Below, piece by piece: positions 15,922 through 24,836 of a stretch of 32,387 nucleotides of DNA (positions are counted from its first letter, which is position 1; each line of letters starts with the position of its first letter). Location: positions 1-32,387 of the forward strand of contig JAPUKG010000125.1 of the NCBI GenBank assembly GCA_027295775.1, in the 5' to 3' direction. The notes under the pieces are model-generated. The model was not told the DNA's origin and did no database searches. It saw nothing but the letters and a program-made list of their open reading frames with translations. The position numbers and the translations under genes are program-made. The DNA is from Pseudomonadota bacterium (lineage in GTDB: Bacteria > Myxococcota_A > UBA9160 > UBA4427).

Positions 15922-17463
15922 GTGAGGTTCCACCGGGAGTCGAAGCGCGACGCCTACGACGCCATCGTCGTGGGCGCCGGGATTGGCGGTCTCACCGCGG
16001 CGTCGCTGTTGGCGCGCGCCGGTCGCCGCGTGCTGGTCGTGGAACGCCACGATCGAACCGGCGGGTACGCCCACTCGTTCCGGCGCAGCCGCTACCTGTT
16101 CGACTCGGCGGTGCACATGGTCGGCGGCTGCGGTCCCAGCGGACGGGAAGGGGAAGGCCTTCTGTTCCGGCTGCTCGACACCCTCGGTGCCGGGGACCGG
16201 TGCGTCTTCCGGCCGATCGATCCCTGCTACACGGCCTACTATCCGGACCTGCGCATCTCGGCGCCCACCGGACTCGAGGAGTTCGTTCGGGCGCACCTGG
16301 CGGAGTTTCCCCGCGAAGAGAAGGGCCTCCGCCAGCTCGTGCAGGACTGTGTGAACATCCGCACCGAGATCAGCGCCGCCGGCGATCTGGCCAGTCCCTT
16401 CGACGTGATGCGCCATCCGACGCGCTTCCCCACCCTGTTGCCCTACCGGCGGGCGACCCTGGCGGACGCCATGGACGCGCACCTGTCCGACCCCCAGCTG
16501 AAGGCGCTGTTCGGAACCCTCTGGCCGTACCTCGGACTTCCGCCGTCGCGGGTCTCCTTCCTGTACTGGGCGACCATGCTGCTCAGCTACGTCCAGGACG
16601 GCACCTACTACTGCCGGGGGAGTTTCCAGAGCTTCGCCAACGCCCTGGCCGACGCCGTCGAGGAGCGCGGCGGCGAGGTGCTGCTGCGCAGCCCGGTGCG
16701 CCGCATCCGGGTCGAGGGCGGCGAGGTCCGCGGCATCACCCTGGAGAACGGCCAGCGCATCGAGGCGCCGCTTGTGATCTCCAATGCGGATCTGACCCAG
16801 ACTGTCGAGGAGCTGGTGGGCACGTCGGCCTTCCCGCGGCGATTCGTCCGCACGCTGCAGCGACTGACACCCTCGGTGTCCGCCTTCGTCGTGTACGCGG
16901 CGACGGATCTCGACCTGACCCACTTCGATGCGAGCCACGAGTCGTTCCTGTACCGGACCTGGGATCACGACGAGTCGTATCGGGCCGTCCTGGCGGGCGA
17001 GCCCTCCTGGGTGACCGCGACCATCCCCACCCTGTCGGATCCCACCCTCGCCCCGCGCGGCGAGCACCTGATGATCCTCACCACCCTGGTGCCCACGACA
17101 CCGACCCGGCACTGGGGCGACGAGAAGGAGCGCTTCACCCAGGCCATGCTGCGCGCCGCGGACGAGCGCTTCCCGGGACTGACGAGTCGGCTCACCTTCG
17201 CCGAGGGCGCCACTCCACGGACCATGGAGCGCTACACCCGCAACACCGACGGCGCCATCTACGGCTGGGCCGTTTCCCCGGGACAGGTGGGACCGGGCCG
17301 CCCCGCCAATCGGACGCCGATCCGGGGTCTGCTGCTGGCCGGACACTGGACCCAGCCCGGGGGCGGTGTCTACGGCGTCGTCACCTCGGGCGTCGGCGCG
17401 GCGCGCGAAGCGCTCGGTTTCACCCGGGACGCCGAGCTGTGGAAGGCCCTGGCGGAGGCCTGA
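15922..17463 (+). CDS. CrtI/phytoene-desaturase-family flavoprotein A
   Basis: A 513-residue COG1233-type oxidoreductase, the family of phytoene desaturases, carotenoid isomerases and retinol saturases. The FAD site is [20 protein letters not shown] near residues 15-34 with GGYAHSF after the acidic ERHD. The C-terminal block [18 protein letters not shown] is the family's second cofactor signature. No phytoene synthase or other carotenoid gene is nearby, so the likely substrate is the aryl polyene; desaturation, cis-trans isomerisation or saturation are all possible. GTG start at 15922 lies 30 bp after the halogenase-like gene, so they are probably co-transcribed. The stop codon lies in the loop of a perfect hairpin. 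Confidence 0.85.
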   Translation: MRFHRESKRDAYDAIVVGAGIGGLTAASLLARAGRRVLVVERHDRTGGYAHSFRRSRYLFDSAVHMVGGCGPSGREGEGLLFRLLDTLGAGDRCVFRPIDPCYTAYYPDLRISAPTGLEEFVRAHLAEFPREEKGLRQLVQDCVNIRTEISAAGDLASPFDVMRHPTRFPTLLPYRRATLADAMDAHLSDPQLKALFGTLWPYLGLPPSRVSFLYWATMLLSYVQDGTYYCRGSFQSFANALADAVEERGGEVLLRSPVRRIRVEGGEVRGITLENGQRIEAPLVISNADLTQTVEELVGTSAFPRRFVRTLQRLTPSVSAFVVYAATDLDLTHFDASHESFLYRTWDHDESYRAVLAGEPSWVTATIPTLSDPTLAPRGEHLMILTTLVPTTPTRHWGDEKERFTQAMLRAADERFPGLTSRLTFAEGATPRTMERYTRNTDGAIYGWAVSPGQVGPGRPANRTPIRGLLLAGHWTQPGGGVYGVVTSGVGAAREALGFTRDAELWKALAEA

Positions 17464-17471
17464 GGCCTCCG
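17453..17471 (+). terminator. 8-bp perfect hairpin with the stop codon in its loop
   Basis: CGGAGGCC (17453-17460), TGA (17461-17463) and GGCCTCCG (17464-17471) form a perfect GC-rich 8-bp stem whose three-base loop is the stop codon of the CrtI-like gene. It lies between two convergent genes and may act as a terminator or transcript-end stabiliser. There is no following T-run, so it is not a classical intrinsic terminator. Confidence 0.45.
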
Positions 17472-17508
17472 TCCGCCGGGGTCGCGGGCCGAAACTGGAC
17501 GCGCCCCG

Positions 17509-18918
17509 TCAGCGCAGCGCCGCCCGGGCCGCGTAGTACCCGCCCAGCCCGTGAACACCGCCTCCCGGCGGAGTGGACGCGGAGCACAGGAAGATCCGCG
17601 GGTTCGGGGTGCGGTAGGGAACGAGCCGCCGGGTGGGCCGAAAGAACAGCTGGCCCAGGTCCGACACCCCGCCGTTGATGTCGCCCCCGATGTAGTTGCT
17701 GTTGTAGCGGGCAAGGTCGGCGGTGTTCATCACGTGGCGCCCGAGAACGCGGTCGCGAAAGCCCGGGGCGTAGCGCTCCATCTGGGACTCGATGATGTCC
17801 GTCATATCGCGGGTCGAACCGCTCGGCACGTGACAGTAGGCCCAGCCCGTGTGCCGTCCCTCGGGCGCGCGCGTCGGATCGAACAGGCTCTGCTGGGCCA
17901 CCAGGACGTACGGGGTCTCGGAGTGGCGCCCCTGCCAGACCGCGCGCTCGCCGGCCGCGATCTCGTCGAGGGTGCCTCCCAGGTGGACGGTGCCGGCCCG
18001 CGCGCACTCGGCCGCGCGCCACGGGATCGGTCCGTCCAGCGCCCAGTCGATCTTGAACACGCCGGGACCGTGGCGGAAGCGCCCGAGCCGCCGGAGGTAC
18101 CCGGCGGGCAGCGCATCCCCCGCGATACGCGCCAGCTCCACCGGCGGAACGTCGAACAGGAGCGGTCCGGAACTCGGCAGCTCGCGAAGGGAGGAGATTC
18201 GGACCCCCGTCACGATCTCGCCGCCGAGCGAGCGCAGCAGGGAGGCCAGCGCGTCGCTGATCGCCTGAGAGCCACCCCGGGGCATGGGCCAGCCGGTGGC
18301 GTGTCCCGCGATGCCGAGCATCAGGCCGATGGCCGCCGAGGGCATGCGCTCGAGCGGAAGCACCGAGTGCGCCGCCAGCCCCGCGAAGAGCGCCCGGGCC
18401 GCCTCCCCACGGAAGGTGCTGCGCGCCAGACCCGCGGCCGATCGCAGGCCGCGCAAGCCGAACCGCGCGAGTCGAATGGGATGTCGGGGCACGCGGAGCG
18501 GCCCCATGGCGTCCGCGGCCAGGTCGACCCAGTGCTCGACGAAGCCGCCGATCCAGCGCGGGTAGCGCGCCGCATCCTCGCCCAGGGTCTTGGCCGTCTC
18601 CTCGACGGAGCGCAGCAGCAGGACCGCGCTCCCGTCGTCCAGCGGGTGGGCCAGCGGCGCATCGGGGTGAACCCACTCGAGACCGTGCTCCTCGAGCGGG
18701 AGGGAGCGGAGGAAGGGAGAGGCGATCGCCATCGGGTGGATCGCCGAGCAGATGTCGTGGCGAAAGCCCGGGAGAGTGAGCTCGGCGGTGCGCGCGCCGC
18801 CGCCCACGGTCTCCGCCGCCTCGAAGACGACGACGGAGCGGCCAGCCTGGGCAAGCGCGACGGCCGCCGCGAGACCGTTGGGACCGGTCCCCACGACTGC
18901 GGCATCCCGGTCTTCCAA
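17509..18918 (-). CDS. CrtI/PYROXD2-family flavoprotein B
   Basis: A 469-residue COG1233-type oxidoreductase, distinct from the one at 15922. The FAD motif is [19 protein letters not shown] near residues 8-26, followed by [16 protein letters not shown]. The C-terminal block [18 protein letters not shown] is typical of the PYROXD2-like branch. [12 protein letters not shown] and [17 protein letters not shown] also recall that branch. Substrate unknown; polyene oxidation or isomerisation is inferred from position. The apparent start is TTG at 18918 with no clear Shine-Dalgarno. It converges on the first CrtI-like gene across a 45-bp gap and is divergent from the spermidine-synthase-like gene. 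Confidence 0.8.
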   Translation of the reverse strand: MEDRDAAVVGTGPNGLAAAVALAQAGRSVVVFEAAETVGGGARTAELTLPGFRHDICSAIHPMAIASPFLRSLPLEEHGLEWVHPDAPLAHPLDDGSAVLLLRSVEETAKTLGEDAARYPRWIGGFVEHWVDLAADAMGPLRVPRHPIRLARFGLRGLRSAAGLARSTFRGEAARALFAGLAAHSVLPLERMPSAAIGLMLGIAGHATGWPMPRGGSQAISDALASLLRSLGGEIVTGVRISSLRELPSSGPLLFDVPPVELARIAGDALPAGYLRRLGRFRHGPGVFKIDWALDGPIPWRAAECARAGTVHLGGTLDEIAAGERAVWQGRHSETPYVLVAQQSLFDPTRAPEGRHTGWAYCHVPSGSTRDMTDIIESQMERYAPGFRDRVLGRHVMNTADLARYNSNYIGGDINGGVSDLGQLFFRPTRRLVPYRTPNPRIFLCSASTPPGGGVHGLGGYYAARAALR

Positions 18919-19047
18919 CGCCGTGGCTCAGACCGACGTCTGCGGCGAGGTTCGCGACACGCCGGCATTCTGACGCAGATGGCAGGGGCACGCCGAGGGA
19001 GGCTGGCGGCCTCATGGGCCTCCCCGGCGCGGCTAGAATGGCCCGCC
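18919..19047. promoter_or_regulatory. Divergent region with a TAGAAT -10 close to the next start codon
   Basis: A 129-bp space between divergent genes. TAGAAT at 19034-19039 (five of six -10 bases) ends only eight bases before the ATG at 19048, which would give a leaderless or nearly leaderless message. The same CTAGAAT string recurs at 29778-29784 before the ammonia-lyase gene. No clear -35 or leftward promoter is visible. Confidence 0.4.
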
Positions 19048-21279
19048 ATGGCCCACCCGCGGCGGATCTCTCGCTGGAGCCTCTGGACGGTGGTCCTGCT
19101 GTCCGGCGTATGCGGTCTCACGTGGGAGGTGCTGTGGCAGCACCACACCTCGCTCGCGCTGGGCGTCTCCGCATTCGGCACCGCGCTGACCCTCGCCTCG
19201 CTGATGGCGGGGCTCGGGCTGGGGGGGCTGCTCGCGGCCCGGCTCGCCCGCGGGCCCTGGCTGCGCCGTCCCCTCGCGGCCTACGGAGCGGCCGAGCTCG
19301 CCATCGGAGCGGGCGGCATCTTCGTTCCCCTGGGTCTCGGGCTCCTGGGTGATCTCGACACGGCGCTCTACGCGCGGTCCCCAGCCCTGGCGGGCGGCGC
19401 CCAGATCCTCGGCACAGCGCTCCTGCTCCTGGTTCCCGCCACCGCCATGGGCGCCACGATTCCGATCCTCGCGCCGTATGCCGCGCGGGTCGGAACCGGC
19501 GTGGCGGCGATCTACGCACTGAATGTGACGGGGGCGGTGGCCGGCGTGCTGCTGGCGACCTTCGTGAGCCTGCCCCTCCTGGGCGTGGATGGGACCGGCC
19601 TGGTGACAGCCGCCCTGAACGTCGCCGTCGCCGTCTGGGCGTTCGCGCAGCGGGGCGCGTCCGCCGTCCAGCCACCGGAGCCGTGGCGGGGCTGGCCGTC
19701 CCGCCGGGTCCTCTGGCTCGCGGGCAGCACCGGCTTCGCCATCTTCGTGCTCGAGGTCTCGTGGTTCCGCTCTCTGCGCGCGCTCCTCCAGTCGACCACC
19801 GAGTCGTTCGCCGTCATCCTGGCGACCTTCCTGCTGGCCCTCGCCCTGGGCGGCGCCCTGGCCACGCGACTGCGCCGGCGCGCCCACGACTTCAGCGCCA
19901 TCCAGCTTTGGATCATCCCGCTGGCCGCGCTGGGCATCGTCTGCGCCACCCCGGCCATCGACTCCCTGGACCACTGGGCCCTCGCCGTCCTCCCGGGCTG
20001 GGCCTTCTCGTTCTCGTCCCCCGCGGCGCTGTCGCTCCGCTTCGCGCTCGTCTTCGCCGTGGTGGCGGTGCCCATCACCCTGCTGGGTGTGATCTTCCCA
20101 TGGCTGCTGGCGGAGAATCAGACCACCGGTGGCGCCGGCCGACTCTACGCGGTGAACACGGTCGGCGCGGTGGCCGGCGCGCTGCTCGCGGGGTTCGTGC
20201 TGCTGCCCTGGCTGGGCGCCACCGTCACCAGCTGGATCGCGGGCGGCGCGGTGCTGGCCAACGGCGCACTCGGGGTCCACTCGCGAGCCCGCGCCCTGCC
20301 GGCCGTCGCCGCGGCGGCTCTCGCGGTCCTCGTGATCGCCGGCACCGGGAGTCCCGGGGCGCGTCTCCGGGCTCGCGGCCTCGGCTCGGCGAGCTGGGTC
20401 GAGCTCCTGTTCCTGGAGGAGGGCCCGGACAGCACCGTCTCGGTCGTGCGCAACGCCCATGGCCGACTCGCCCTGGTCATCGACGGCTTCGTCGTCTCCG
20501 GAGAGGGCGTCGGCAGCGAGTACATGGAGTGGATGGGCCACCTGCCTGCGATGGCCGCGCCGCGGCTGGAGAACGCCCTGGTCATCTGCTTCGGCATCGG
20601 TCAGACGGCCAACGCCGTGCGCCAGCACCGCCCGGGCGCGCTCCACCTGGTCGACGTGAACGAAGCCGTCTTCGCCGCGGCAGACCTGTTCGAGTCGAAC
20701 CAGGGCGTCCTGGACGACGAGGTCGTCCGCCAGACGGTGATGGACGGGCGCGCCTTCCTGCGCCGGGTGGACGCGCGCTACGACGTGGTGACCCTGGAGC
20801 CCATGGCGCCCAACTTCGCCGGGACCAACAACCTCTACTCCCGCGAATTCTACGAGCTGATCCGGGAGCGGCTGGCGCCCGACGGGGTGGTGGCCCAGTG
20901 GCTCCCCTTCCACCTGATCGCGCCGAGTCACATGCGCGCCATGGTCGCCGCCTTCCACGCGGTGTTCCCCTACACGCGCCTCTGGATCGCGCCCGGCACC
21001 ACGGGCATCCTGATCGGCGGCCCCGCGCCCTGGGAGCTCCGCCCCTCCGAGATCGACCTGCCGCTCTCCCAGCCCGCCATCGAGCGCCGCTTCGCCCTCG
21101 ACTACGAACAGCTCGAAACCATGGTCGCCGGCTGGACGCCGGTCACGGACGACAACCAGCTCCTCGCCTACGGCTACGACCGCCTGCGGCGGCCAGACGA
21201 CGATCAGAAGAACTGGAGCGCCCGGTTCTCGAGCGAGAACCAGATGATCATTCGCCGCTACCGCAGGGGGGGACTCTGA
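19048..21279 (+). CDS. Membrane-anchored spermidine-synthase-like protein
   Basis: A 743-residue fusion of about a dozen hydrophobic helices (residues ~10-455) to a SAM-dependent-transferase fold (about 480-743). The C-terminal half has a nucleotide-binding-like VICFGIGQTANAV near 510, the acidic HLVDVNEAVF, and LEPMAPNFAGTNNLYSREFYEL, which is how fused MFS/spermidine-synthase proteins read. The aminopropyltransferase GGGxG is replaced by FGIGQT and the catalytic DxxDP-type Asp region reads LEPMAP, so true spermidine synthesis is doubtful. It may transfer a group at the membrane, possibly to the pigment. ATG at 19048. It converges on the next gene with ten bases between stop codons. Confidence 0.75.
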   Translation: MAHPRRISRWSLWTVVLLSGVCGLTWEVLWQHHTSLALGVSAFGTALTLASLMAGLGLGGLLAARLARGPWLRRPLAAYGAAELAIGAGGIFVPLGLGLLGDLDTALYARSPALAGGAQILGTALLLLVPATAMGATIPILAPYAARVGTGVAAIYALNVTGAVAGVLLATFVSLPLLGVDGTGLVTAALNVAVAVWAFAQRGASAVQPPEPWRGWPSRRVLWLAGSTGFAIFVLEVSWFRSLRALLQSTTESFAVILATFLLALALGGALATRLRRRAHDFSAIQLWIIPLAALGIVCATPAIDSLDHWALAVLPGWAFSFSSPAALSLRFALVFAVVAVPITLLGVIFPWLLAENQTTGGAGRLYAVNTVGAVAGALLAGFVLLPWLGATVTSWIAGGAVLANGALGVHSRARALPAVAAAALAVLVIAGTGSPGARLRARGLGSASWVELLFLEEGPDSTVSVVRNAHGRLALVIDGFVVSGEGVGSEYMEWMGHLPAMAAPRLENALVICFGIGQTANAVRQHRPGALHLVDVNEAVFAAADLFESNQGVLDDEVVRQTVMDGRAFLRRVDARYDVVTLEPMAPNFAGTNNLYSREFYELIRERLAPDGVVAQWLPFHLIAPSHMRAMVAAFHAVFPYTRLWIAPGTTGILIGGPAPWELRPSEIDLPLSQPAIERRFALDYEQLETMVAGWTPVTDDNQLLAYGYDRLRRPDDDQKNWSARFSSENQMIIRRYRRGGL

Positions 21280-21289
21280 TCACCGTGGG

Positions 21290-22045
21290 CTACGAGGAGG
21301 ATTCCGCGGCTTCCCTCGCCATCTGCTCGCGCATGTGGCGGATGTAGGCGGATGAGCGCCGGCCCGCCTCGGTCGCCTCCGCTGGGAAGAACTGCGCGAA
21401 CGTCCGATCGATCGGCCCGTTGCGGAAGTAGTAGCGGAACCAGGCCTTGCGCACGACGAACTCCACCAGCGAGATCAGGCCCATCAGCGCATACACGCCG
21501 TAGCGCGTGTACGCCTCCCAGGTCGAGACGGGCGCGGCTACGGCCAGCCCCGCGATCCCGAGCGCGTTCAGCGCGAAGAAGCCGACCCAGAACACGGTGA
21601 GCTTGCGCAGGTACGGCCGGATGAAGTCGGGGGCCCAGGGGTGGAGCCAGCGGACGCCGCGCTCCAGCAGTGACACCTCCTGTCGCAGACTGCCCAGGAA
21701 GACGAGCGCGAGCAGGGCGTAGACACCGGCGGGGACCAGCAGCAGGAAAGTGCGCTCCTCGAAGAGCGCCGCCAGGATCGGCAGGGCGACCAGCGCGCCG
21801 CGGGAGGCGCGGCCCGCACCGTCGGAGAGGCGACTCGCGCGGCGCACCCCGAACAAGGTCAGGCCGGCGAAGGCTGCCAGCGCGACGGCGCTCACGCGAA
21901 CTCCGAAGCGCTCGGTGGTCGCCGAGGCGAGGACCGGGTAGCCCAGGAGCAGGGCGGCGTAGATCAGGGCCGTCACGACCTGGCTGGGCTGGATCGGGGT
22001 CCGAAGCGTGTTCGGCGGGCGCGGCGGAAGCGACGCTTCAGGCAA
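21290..22045 (-). CDS. COG4648-family membrane protein of the APE locus
   Basis: A 251-residue inner-membrane protein with five or so hydrophobic segments. The part from FFALNALGIAGLAVAA through YALMGLISLVEFVVRKAWFR resembles the COG4648 membrane proteins that accompany APE loci; their function is unknown. The C-terminus is a charged cytoplasmic-looking tail (FFPAEATEAGRRSSAYIRHM). The start appears to be TTG at 22045, overlapping the upstream flavoprotein gene by eight bases; an internal GTG before the first helix is an alternative. It is the last gene of the long leftward operon. Confidence 0.75.
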   Translation of the reverse strand: MPEASLPPRPPNTLRTPIQPSQVVTALIYAALLLGYPVLASATTERFGVRVSAVALAAFAGLTLFGVRRASRLSDGAGRASRGALVALPILAALFEERTFLLLVPAGVYALLALVFLGSLRQEVSLLERGVRWLHPWAPDFIRPYLRKLTVFWVGFFALNALGIAGLAVAAPVSTWEAYTRYGVYALMGLISLVEFVVRKAWFRYYFRNGPIDRTFAQFFPAEATEAGRRSSAYIRHMREQMAREAAESSS

Positions 22046-23621
22046 GGGGCCGGTCGAGCAGGAAGGTGGTGAGGGGCAGCTCCTCGTGGCACTCGCCGGA
22101 TTCCCGGTCGAGGATCGACAGGAGCTGATTGCGGACCGAGTTGAAGATCTTGGCCTGGCGGCGGAACACCTCCTTGCGGGTCCGCGGCTGTCCGACCTCT
22201 TCGACGAAGTCGATGTGGTTCAGTCCGTGGTAGAAACAGCCCTCGTTCTCGCGGAAGTACTCGCCGCGCGTCCGCAGCGCCGCTTCGCACTGCTGGAACA
22301 GGTCCGAGAAGTTTCGCAGCGACTGGAGCACCAGCTCCTCGAGGCGGAGCTGCCGGCGGAGCCACGACGGATTCAGGTGCTCGTCGCGCATGTAGGAGTG
22401 CACCCAGAGGTTGTAGTAACAGCCGATGTCGAAGTCCCACTTCACCCGGGCGAGCTCCATGCTGCCCATGCAGTCGTAGAGGTTGCGGAAGAGCAGCAGC
22501 GTAGCCTCGTGGCGAAACTTCATGAAGCGGTCGTACAGGTCGCATTGCTCGGCCAGCGCCGCTCGGTCCTCACCCGCAAAGTCCCTGCGGATCAGATCCA
22601 CCAGGAAGTCGTTCTCCAGGGCGATGAAGTCGCCGCCCGGGCTGTAGAACGGATCCAACGAGGTGGCGGCCTCGCCGGTGAGACCCCAGCGGTCGGGGTG
22701 GAAGAACCGCCGCGTCCCGTATGCGATCTGGCTGTAGCTGCTCACGTCGACCATCTTCGCGTCAGCCAGCAGATCCCGGATCGCGCGATGCTCGTCCAGG
22801 AAGGCGCGAAAGCCCTCGGGCGTGCGCAGTCCCTTCTTCTGGGCGACCCGCTTCCCGGTTACGCCCATGCTGATCAGGCCGCCGCGCAGCGGGATCATCC
22901 AGATCCAGTAGCCCGGGTACCAGAAGTGGCTCGTCGAGAGGCGGCGGCTGGTGTGGCGGACCGCCGCACGCCACTCCTCGGTGCCCGCCTCGTCGATGTC
23001 GGCGACGTTCTCGAAGCGGCCCCACACCGAGCCTACCCGGTGGATCTCTTCGCGAACGCGCAGGTCCGCGATCCCCGCGACCAGCCCCGCCCGGCCGCTG
23101 GCGTCGACGAGCCAGCGGCAGGAGTGGCTCGTCGTCGTCCCGCCGCTGCCGCCGCGGACGCGAAAGCGGTGGGGCTCCCCGCCCGCTCCCAGCTCGATGC
23201 CGGTCACCTGCACGCCCTCCCGGACGCGTACGCCGTCGCGCCGGTTCATGTCCAGGAGGTCCGCCTCGAACCGCGCGCGGTCGAGCTGGAAGCTCGGGTG
23301 GAGCGGCAGGCCGTCGGTGCCCATCTCGCCCATGCGGTGGATCTGGAGGCTGCGGTCGCAGTCGTCGAAGAAGTAGCGGAGCCCGTTCTTCGGCAGATGG
23401 GACTCGTAGAGATACTGGGTCAGACCCTGACGGCGGATCAGGTAGCTGGCCTGGATCTCCACCGTGGCCTCGCCCACCTTGAACGAGCGCTCCGTCGATT
23501 TCTCGAACACGCCCACGGAGAGCTCGGGAGCGCTGCGGCGGAGCTGCCGCGCGAGCAGATTTCCCGCGAGCCCACCGCCGATGATGGCGACATTGAGATC
23601 GACTGCATCTCCGACCGTCAC
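22038..23621 (-). CDS. Flavin-dependent halogenase-like oxidoreductase 2
   Basis: A 527-residue flavoprotein with GGGLAGN at 15-21, the GEAT segment at 50-53 and WIWMIP at 239-244, which fits the WxWxIP halogenase signature. PKNGLRYFF (Lys78) resembles the KxGLRFFF segment of the halogenase-like proteins found in flexirubin and APE loci. A second FAD block TGEAATSLDPFYSPGGDFIAL follows near 330. The C-terminal ~150 residues are helical and specific to this subfamily. It is only distantly similar to the flavoprotein at 14641. Halogenation or hydroxylation of the aryl head is inferred; the sequence does not decide which. GTG start at 23621, 25 bp after the ketoreductase gene. Confidence 0.75.
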   Translation of the reverse strand: MTVGDAVDLNVAIIGGGLAGNLLARQLRRSAPELSVGVFEKSTERSFKVGEATVEIQASYLIRRQGLTQYLYESHLPKNGLRYFFDDCDRSLQIHRMGEMGTDGLPLHPSFQLDRARFEADLLDMNRRDGVRVREGVQVTGIELGAGGEPHRFRVRGGSGGTTTSHSCRWLVDASGRAGLVAGIADLRVREEIHRVGSVWGRFENVADIDEAGTEEWRAAVRHTSRRLSTSHFWYPGYWIWMIPLRGGLISMGVTGKRVAQKKGLRTPEGFRAFLDEHRAIRDLLADAKMVDVSSYSQIAYGTRRFFHPDRWGLTGEAATSLDPFYSPGGDFIALENDFLVDLIRRDFAGEDRAALAEQCDLYDRFMKFRHEATLLLFRNLYDCMGSMELARVKWDFDIGCYYNLWVHSYMRDEHLNPSWLRRQLRLEELVLQSLRNFSDLFQQCEAALRTRGEYFRENEGCFYHGLNHIDFVEEVGQPRTRKEVFRRQAKIFNSVRNQLLSILDRESGECHEELPLTTFLLDRPLA

Positions 23622-23646
23622 GCGCGCGTCCCTCGCTCGAACGGTA

Positions 23647-24381
23647 TCACAGCATTCCTCCGTTCACCGAGATCACCTGTCCAGTAATGTAGGCGGCAGC
23701 GTCGGAGAGGAGGAATGCGACGGCCGCCGCCACCTCCTCGGGCTTGCCCAGGCGCCGCAACGGGATCAAGCGCGAGAGCTCTTCCACCGGCGCACCGACG
23801 AGCATCTCGGTCTCGATCAGTCCAGGCGCGACGCAGTTGACGGTGATCTGCCGCTTGGCCAGCTCCTGGGCCAGGGATTTCGCCGCGCCGATCAGTCCCG
23901 CCTTCGAGGCGGCGTAGTTCACCTGGCCCCGGTTGCCGGCCAGTCCCGCCACCGACGAGATCGCCACCACCCGACCACCCCGGTGGGCGCGCACCATGGG
24001 CATGACCAGGGGATGAAGGACGTTGTAGAACCCGTCGAGGTTGGTTCGCAGCACGCGGTCCCACTTCTCTCCGGAGAGCGCGGGGAAGGGGGCGTCGTCG
24101 TGGACGCCGGCGTTGCAGACAACACCGTAGTAGGGCCCCTTGCCGGCCACGTCCGCAGCCAACACCTCGCGGCAGGCCTCGCGATCGGAGACGTCGAAGG
24201 CGAGCAGGGACGCGGGGCCGCCGGCCGCCTCGATCCCAGCGGCCACCTGCTCCGCCTCGGCCTTTCCGCTCCGGTACGCCAGCGTGGGCGCGAAGCCGTC
24301 CTCGGCCAGCTTCACGGCGATGGCCCGGCCGATTCCCCGGCTGGCTCCGGTGACCAGGACTCGGCGCTGCTCGTCGCTCAT
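23647..24381 (-). CDS. 3-oxoacyl-ACP reductase (FabG-like, SDR)
   Basis: A 244-residue short-chain dehydrogenase with cofactor motif TGASRGIG (11-18), CNAG (89-92), and the catalytic Ser142/143-Tyr156-Lys160 set in ISSVAG and NYAASKAG. It ends with the FabG-type ITGQVISVNGGML. It should reduce the beta-keto group after each condensation by the KS-CLF, the role of ApeQ in characterised APE systems. The ATG overlaps the upstream dehydratase stop as ATGA. Confidence 0.92.
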   Translation of the reverse strand: MSDEQRRVLVTGASRGIGRAIAVKLAEDGFAPTLAYRSGKAEAEQVAAGIEAAGGPASLLAFDVSDREACREVLAADVAGKGPYYGVVCNAGVHDDAPFPALSGEKWDRVLRTNLDGFYNVLHPLVMPMVRAHRGGRVVAISSVAGLAGNRGQVNYAASKAGLIGAAKSLAQELAKRQITVNCVAPGLIETEMLVGAPVEELSRLIPLRRLGKPEEVAAAVAFLLSDAAAYITGQVISVNGGML

Positions 24382-24836
24382 TCTGGAATCCCCAGCTCCG
24401 CCGCGTCCCGCGCGACGTACACGTTGAGTCGACCGGAAACGATCGGCTCCCCACCGGCGGCGTGTGCCACGACGCCCTCGAACGCCGTCAGCCCGATCGT
24501 CCCGCGCACATGGCGGACGCTCACGTCCAGGGCGTGGCCGGGCTCGAAGTCCGCCGCCCGGATCTCCACCCGGCGCGAGCCCAGGAAGAGGCCCGGGCGT
24601 GGGGCTTCGCCGTGGGCGCGGGCGACGAGCCCGCCGTGGGCCGCGACGCACTGGGCCATGTACTCGATGCCGAGCCAGGCGGGTACGCGTCCGAGCTCGT
24701 CGGCGAAGAGCGTGCTCCGCTCGGGATCGACGCGGCAGACCGTCTCGTCCGGCGTGTGTGCGAGCACCCGCGACAGCAGGCACATGGGCCCCGAGTGGGG
24801 CACCAGCTCTTCGATCGCCGGAAACGCGTCGCTCAT
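24378..24836 (-). CDS. 3-hydroxyacyl-ACP dehydratase (APE hot-dog type)
   Basis: A 152-residue hot-dog-fold protein. VPHSGPMCLLSRVL at 12-25 is the N-terminal signature of APE-type dehydratases related to FabZ, and WLGIEYMAQCVAAHGGLV (54-71) is the central helix with Glu58 in the catalytic position. It would remove water to form each double bond of the polyene; the ApeP role is the closest match. A second dehydratase domain is fused into the protein at 25774. Overlaps its neighbours on both sides by ATGA. Confidence 0.88.
   Translation of the reverse strand: MSDAFPAIEELVPHSGPMCLLSRVLAHTPDETVCRVDPERSTLFADELGRVPAWLGIEYMAQCVAAHGGLVARAHGEAPRPGLFLGSRRVEIRAADFEPGHALDVSVRHVRGTIGLTAFEGVVAHAAGGEPIVSGRLNVYVARDAAELGIPE

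Noticed and set aside
14299-17346. A 1015-codon open frame on the minus strand opposite the halogenase-like and CrtI-like genes
   Set aside because: It is antisense to two genes with clear motifs, is dominated by Arg, Gly, His and Ala low-complexity sequence, and shows no recognisable domain. Long antisense frames are common at this GC content.
17551-19047. An N-terminal extension of the spermidine-synthase-like protein
   Set aside because: The frame is open for ~500 codons upstream but lies antisense to the CrtI-like gene at 17509-18918. The ATG at 19048 begins directly before the first membrane helix.
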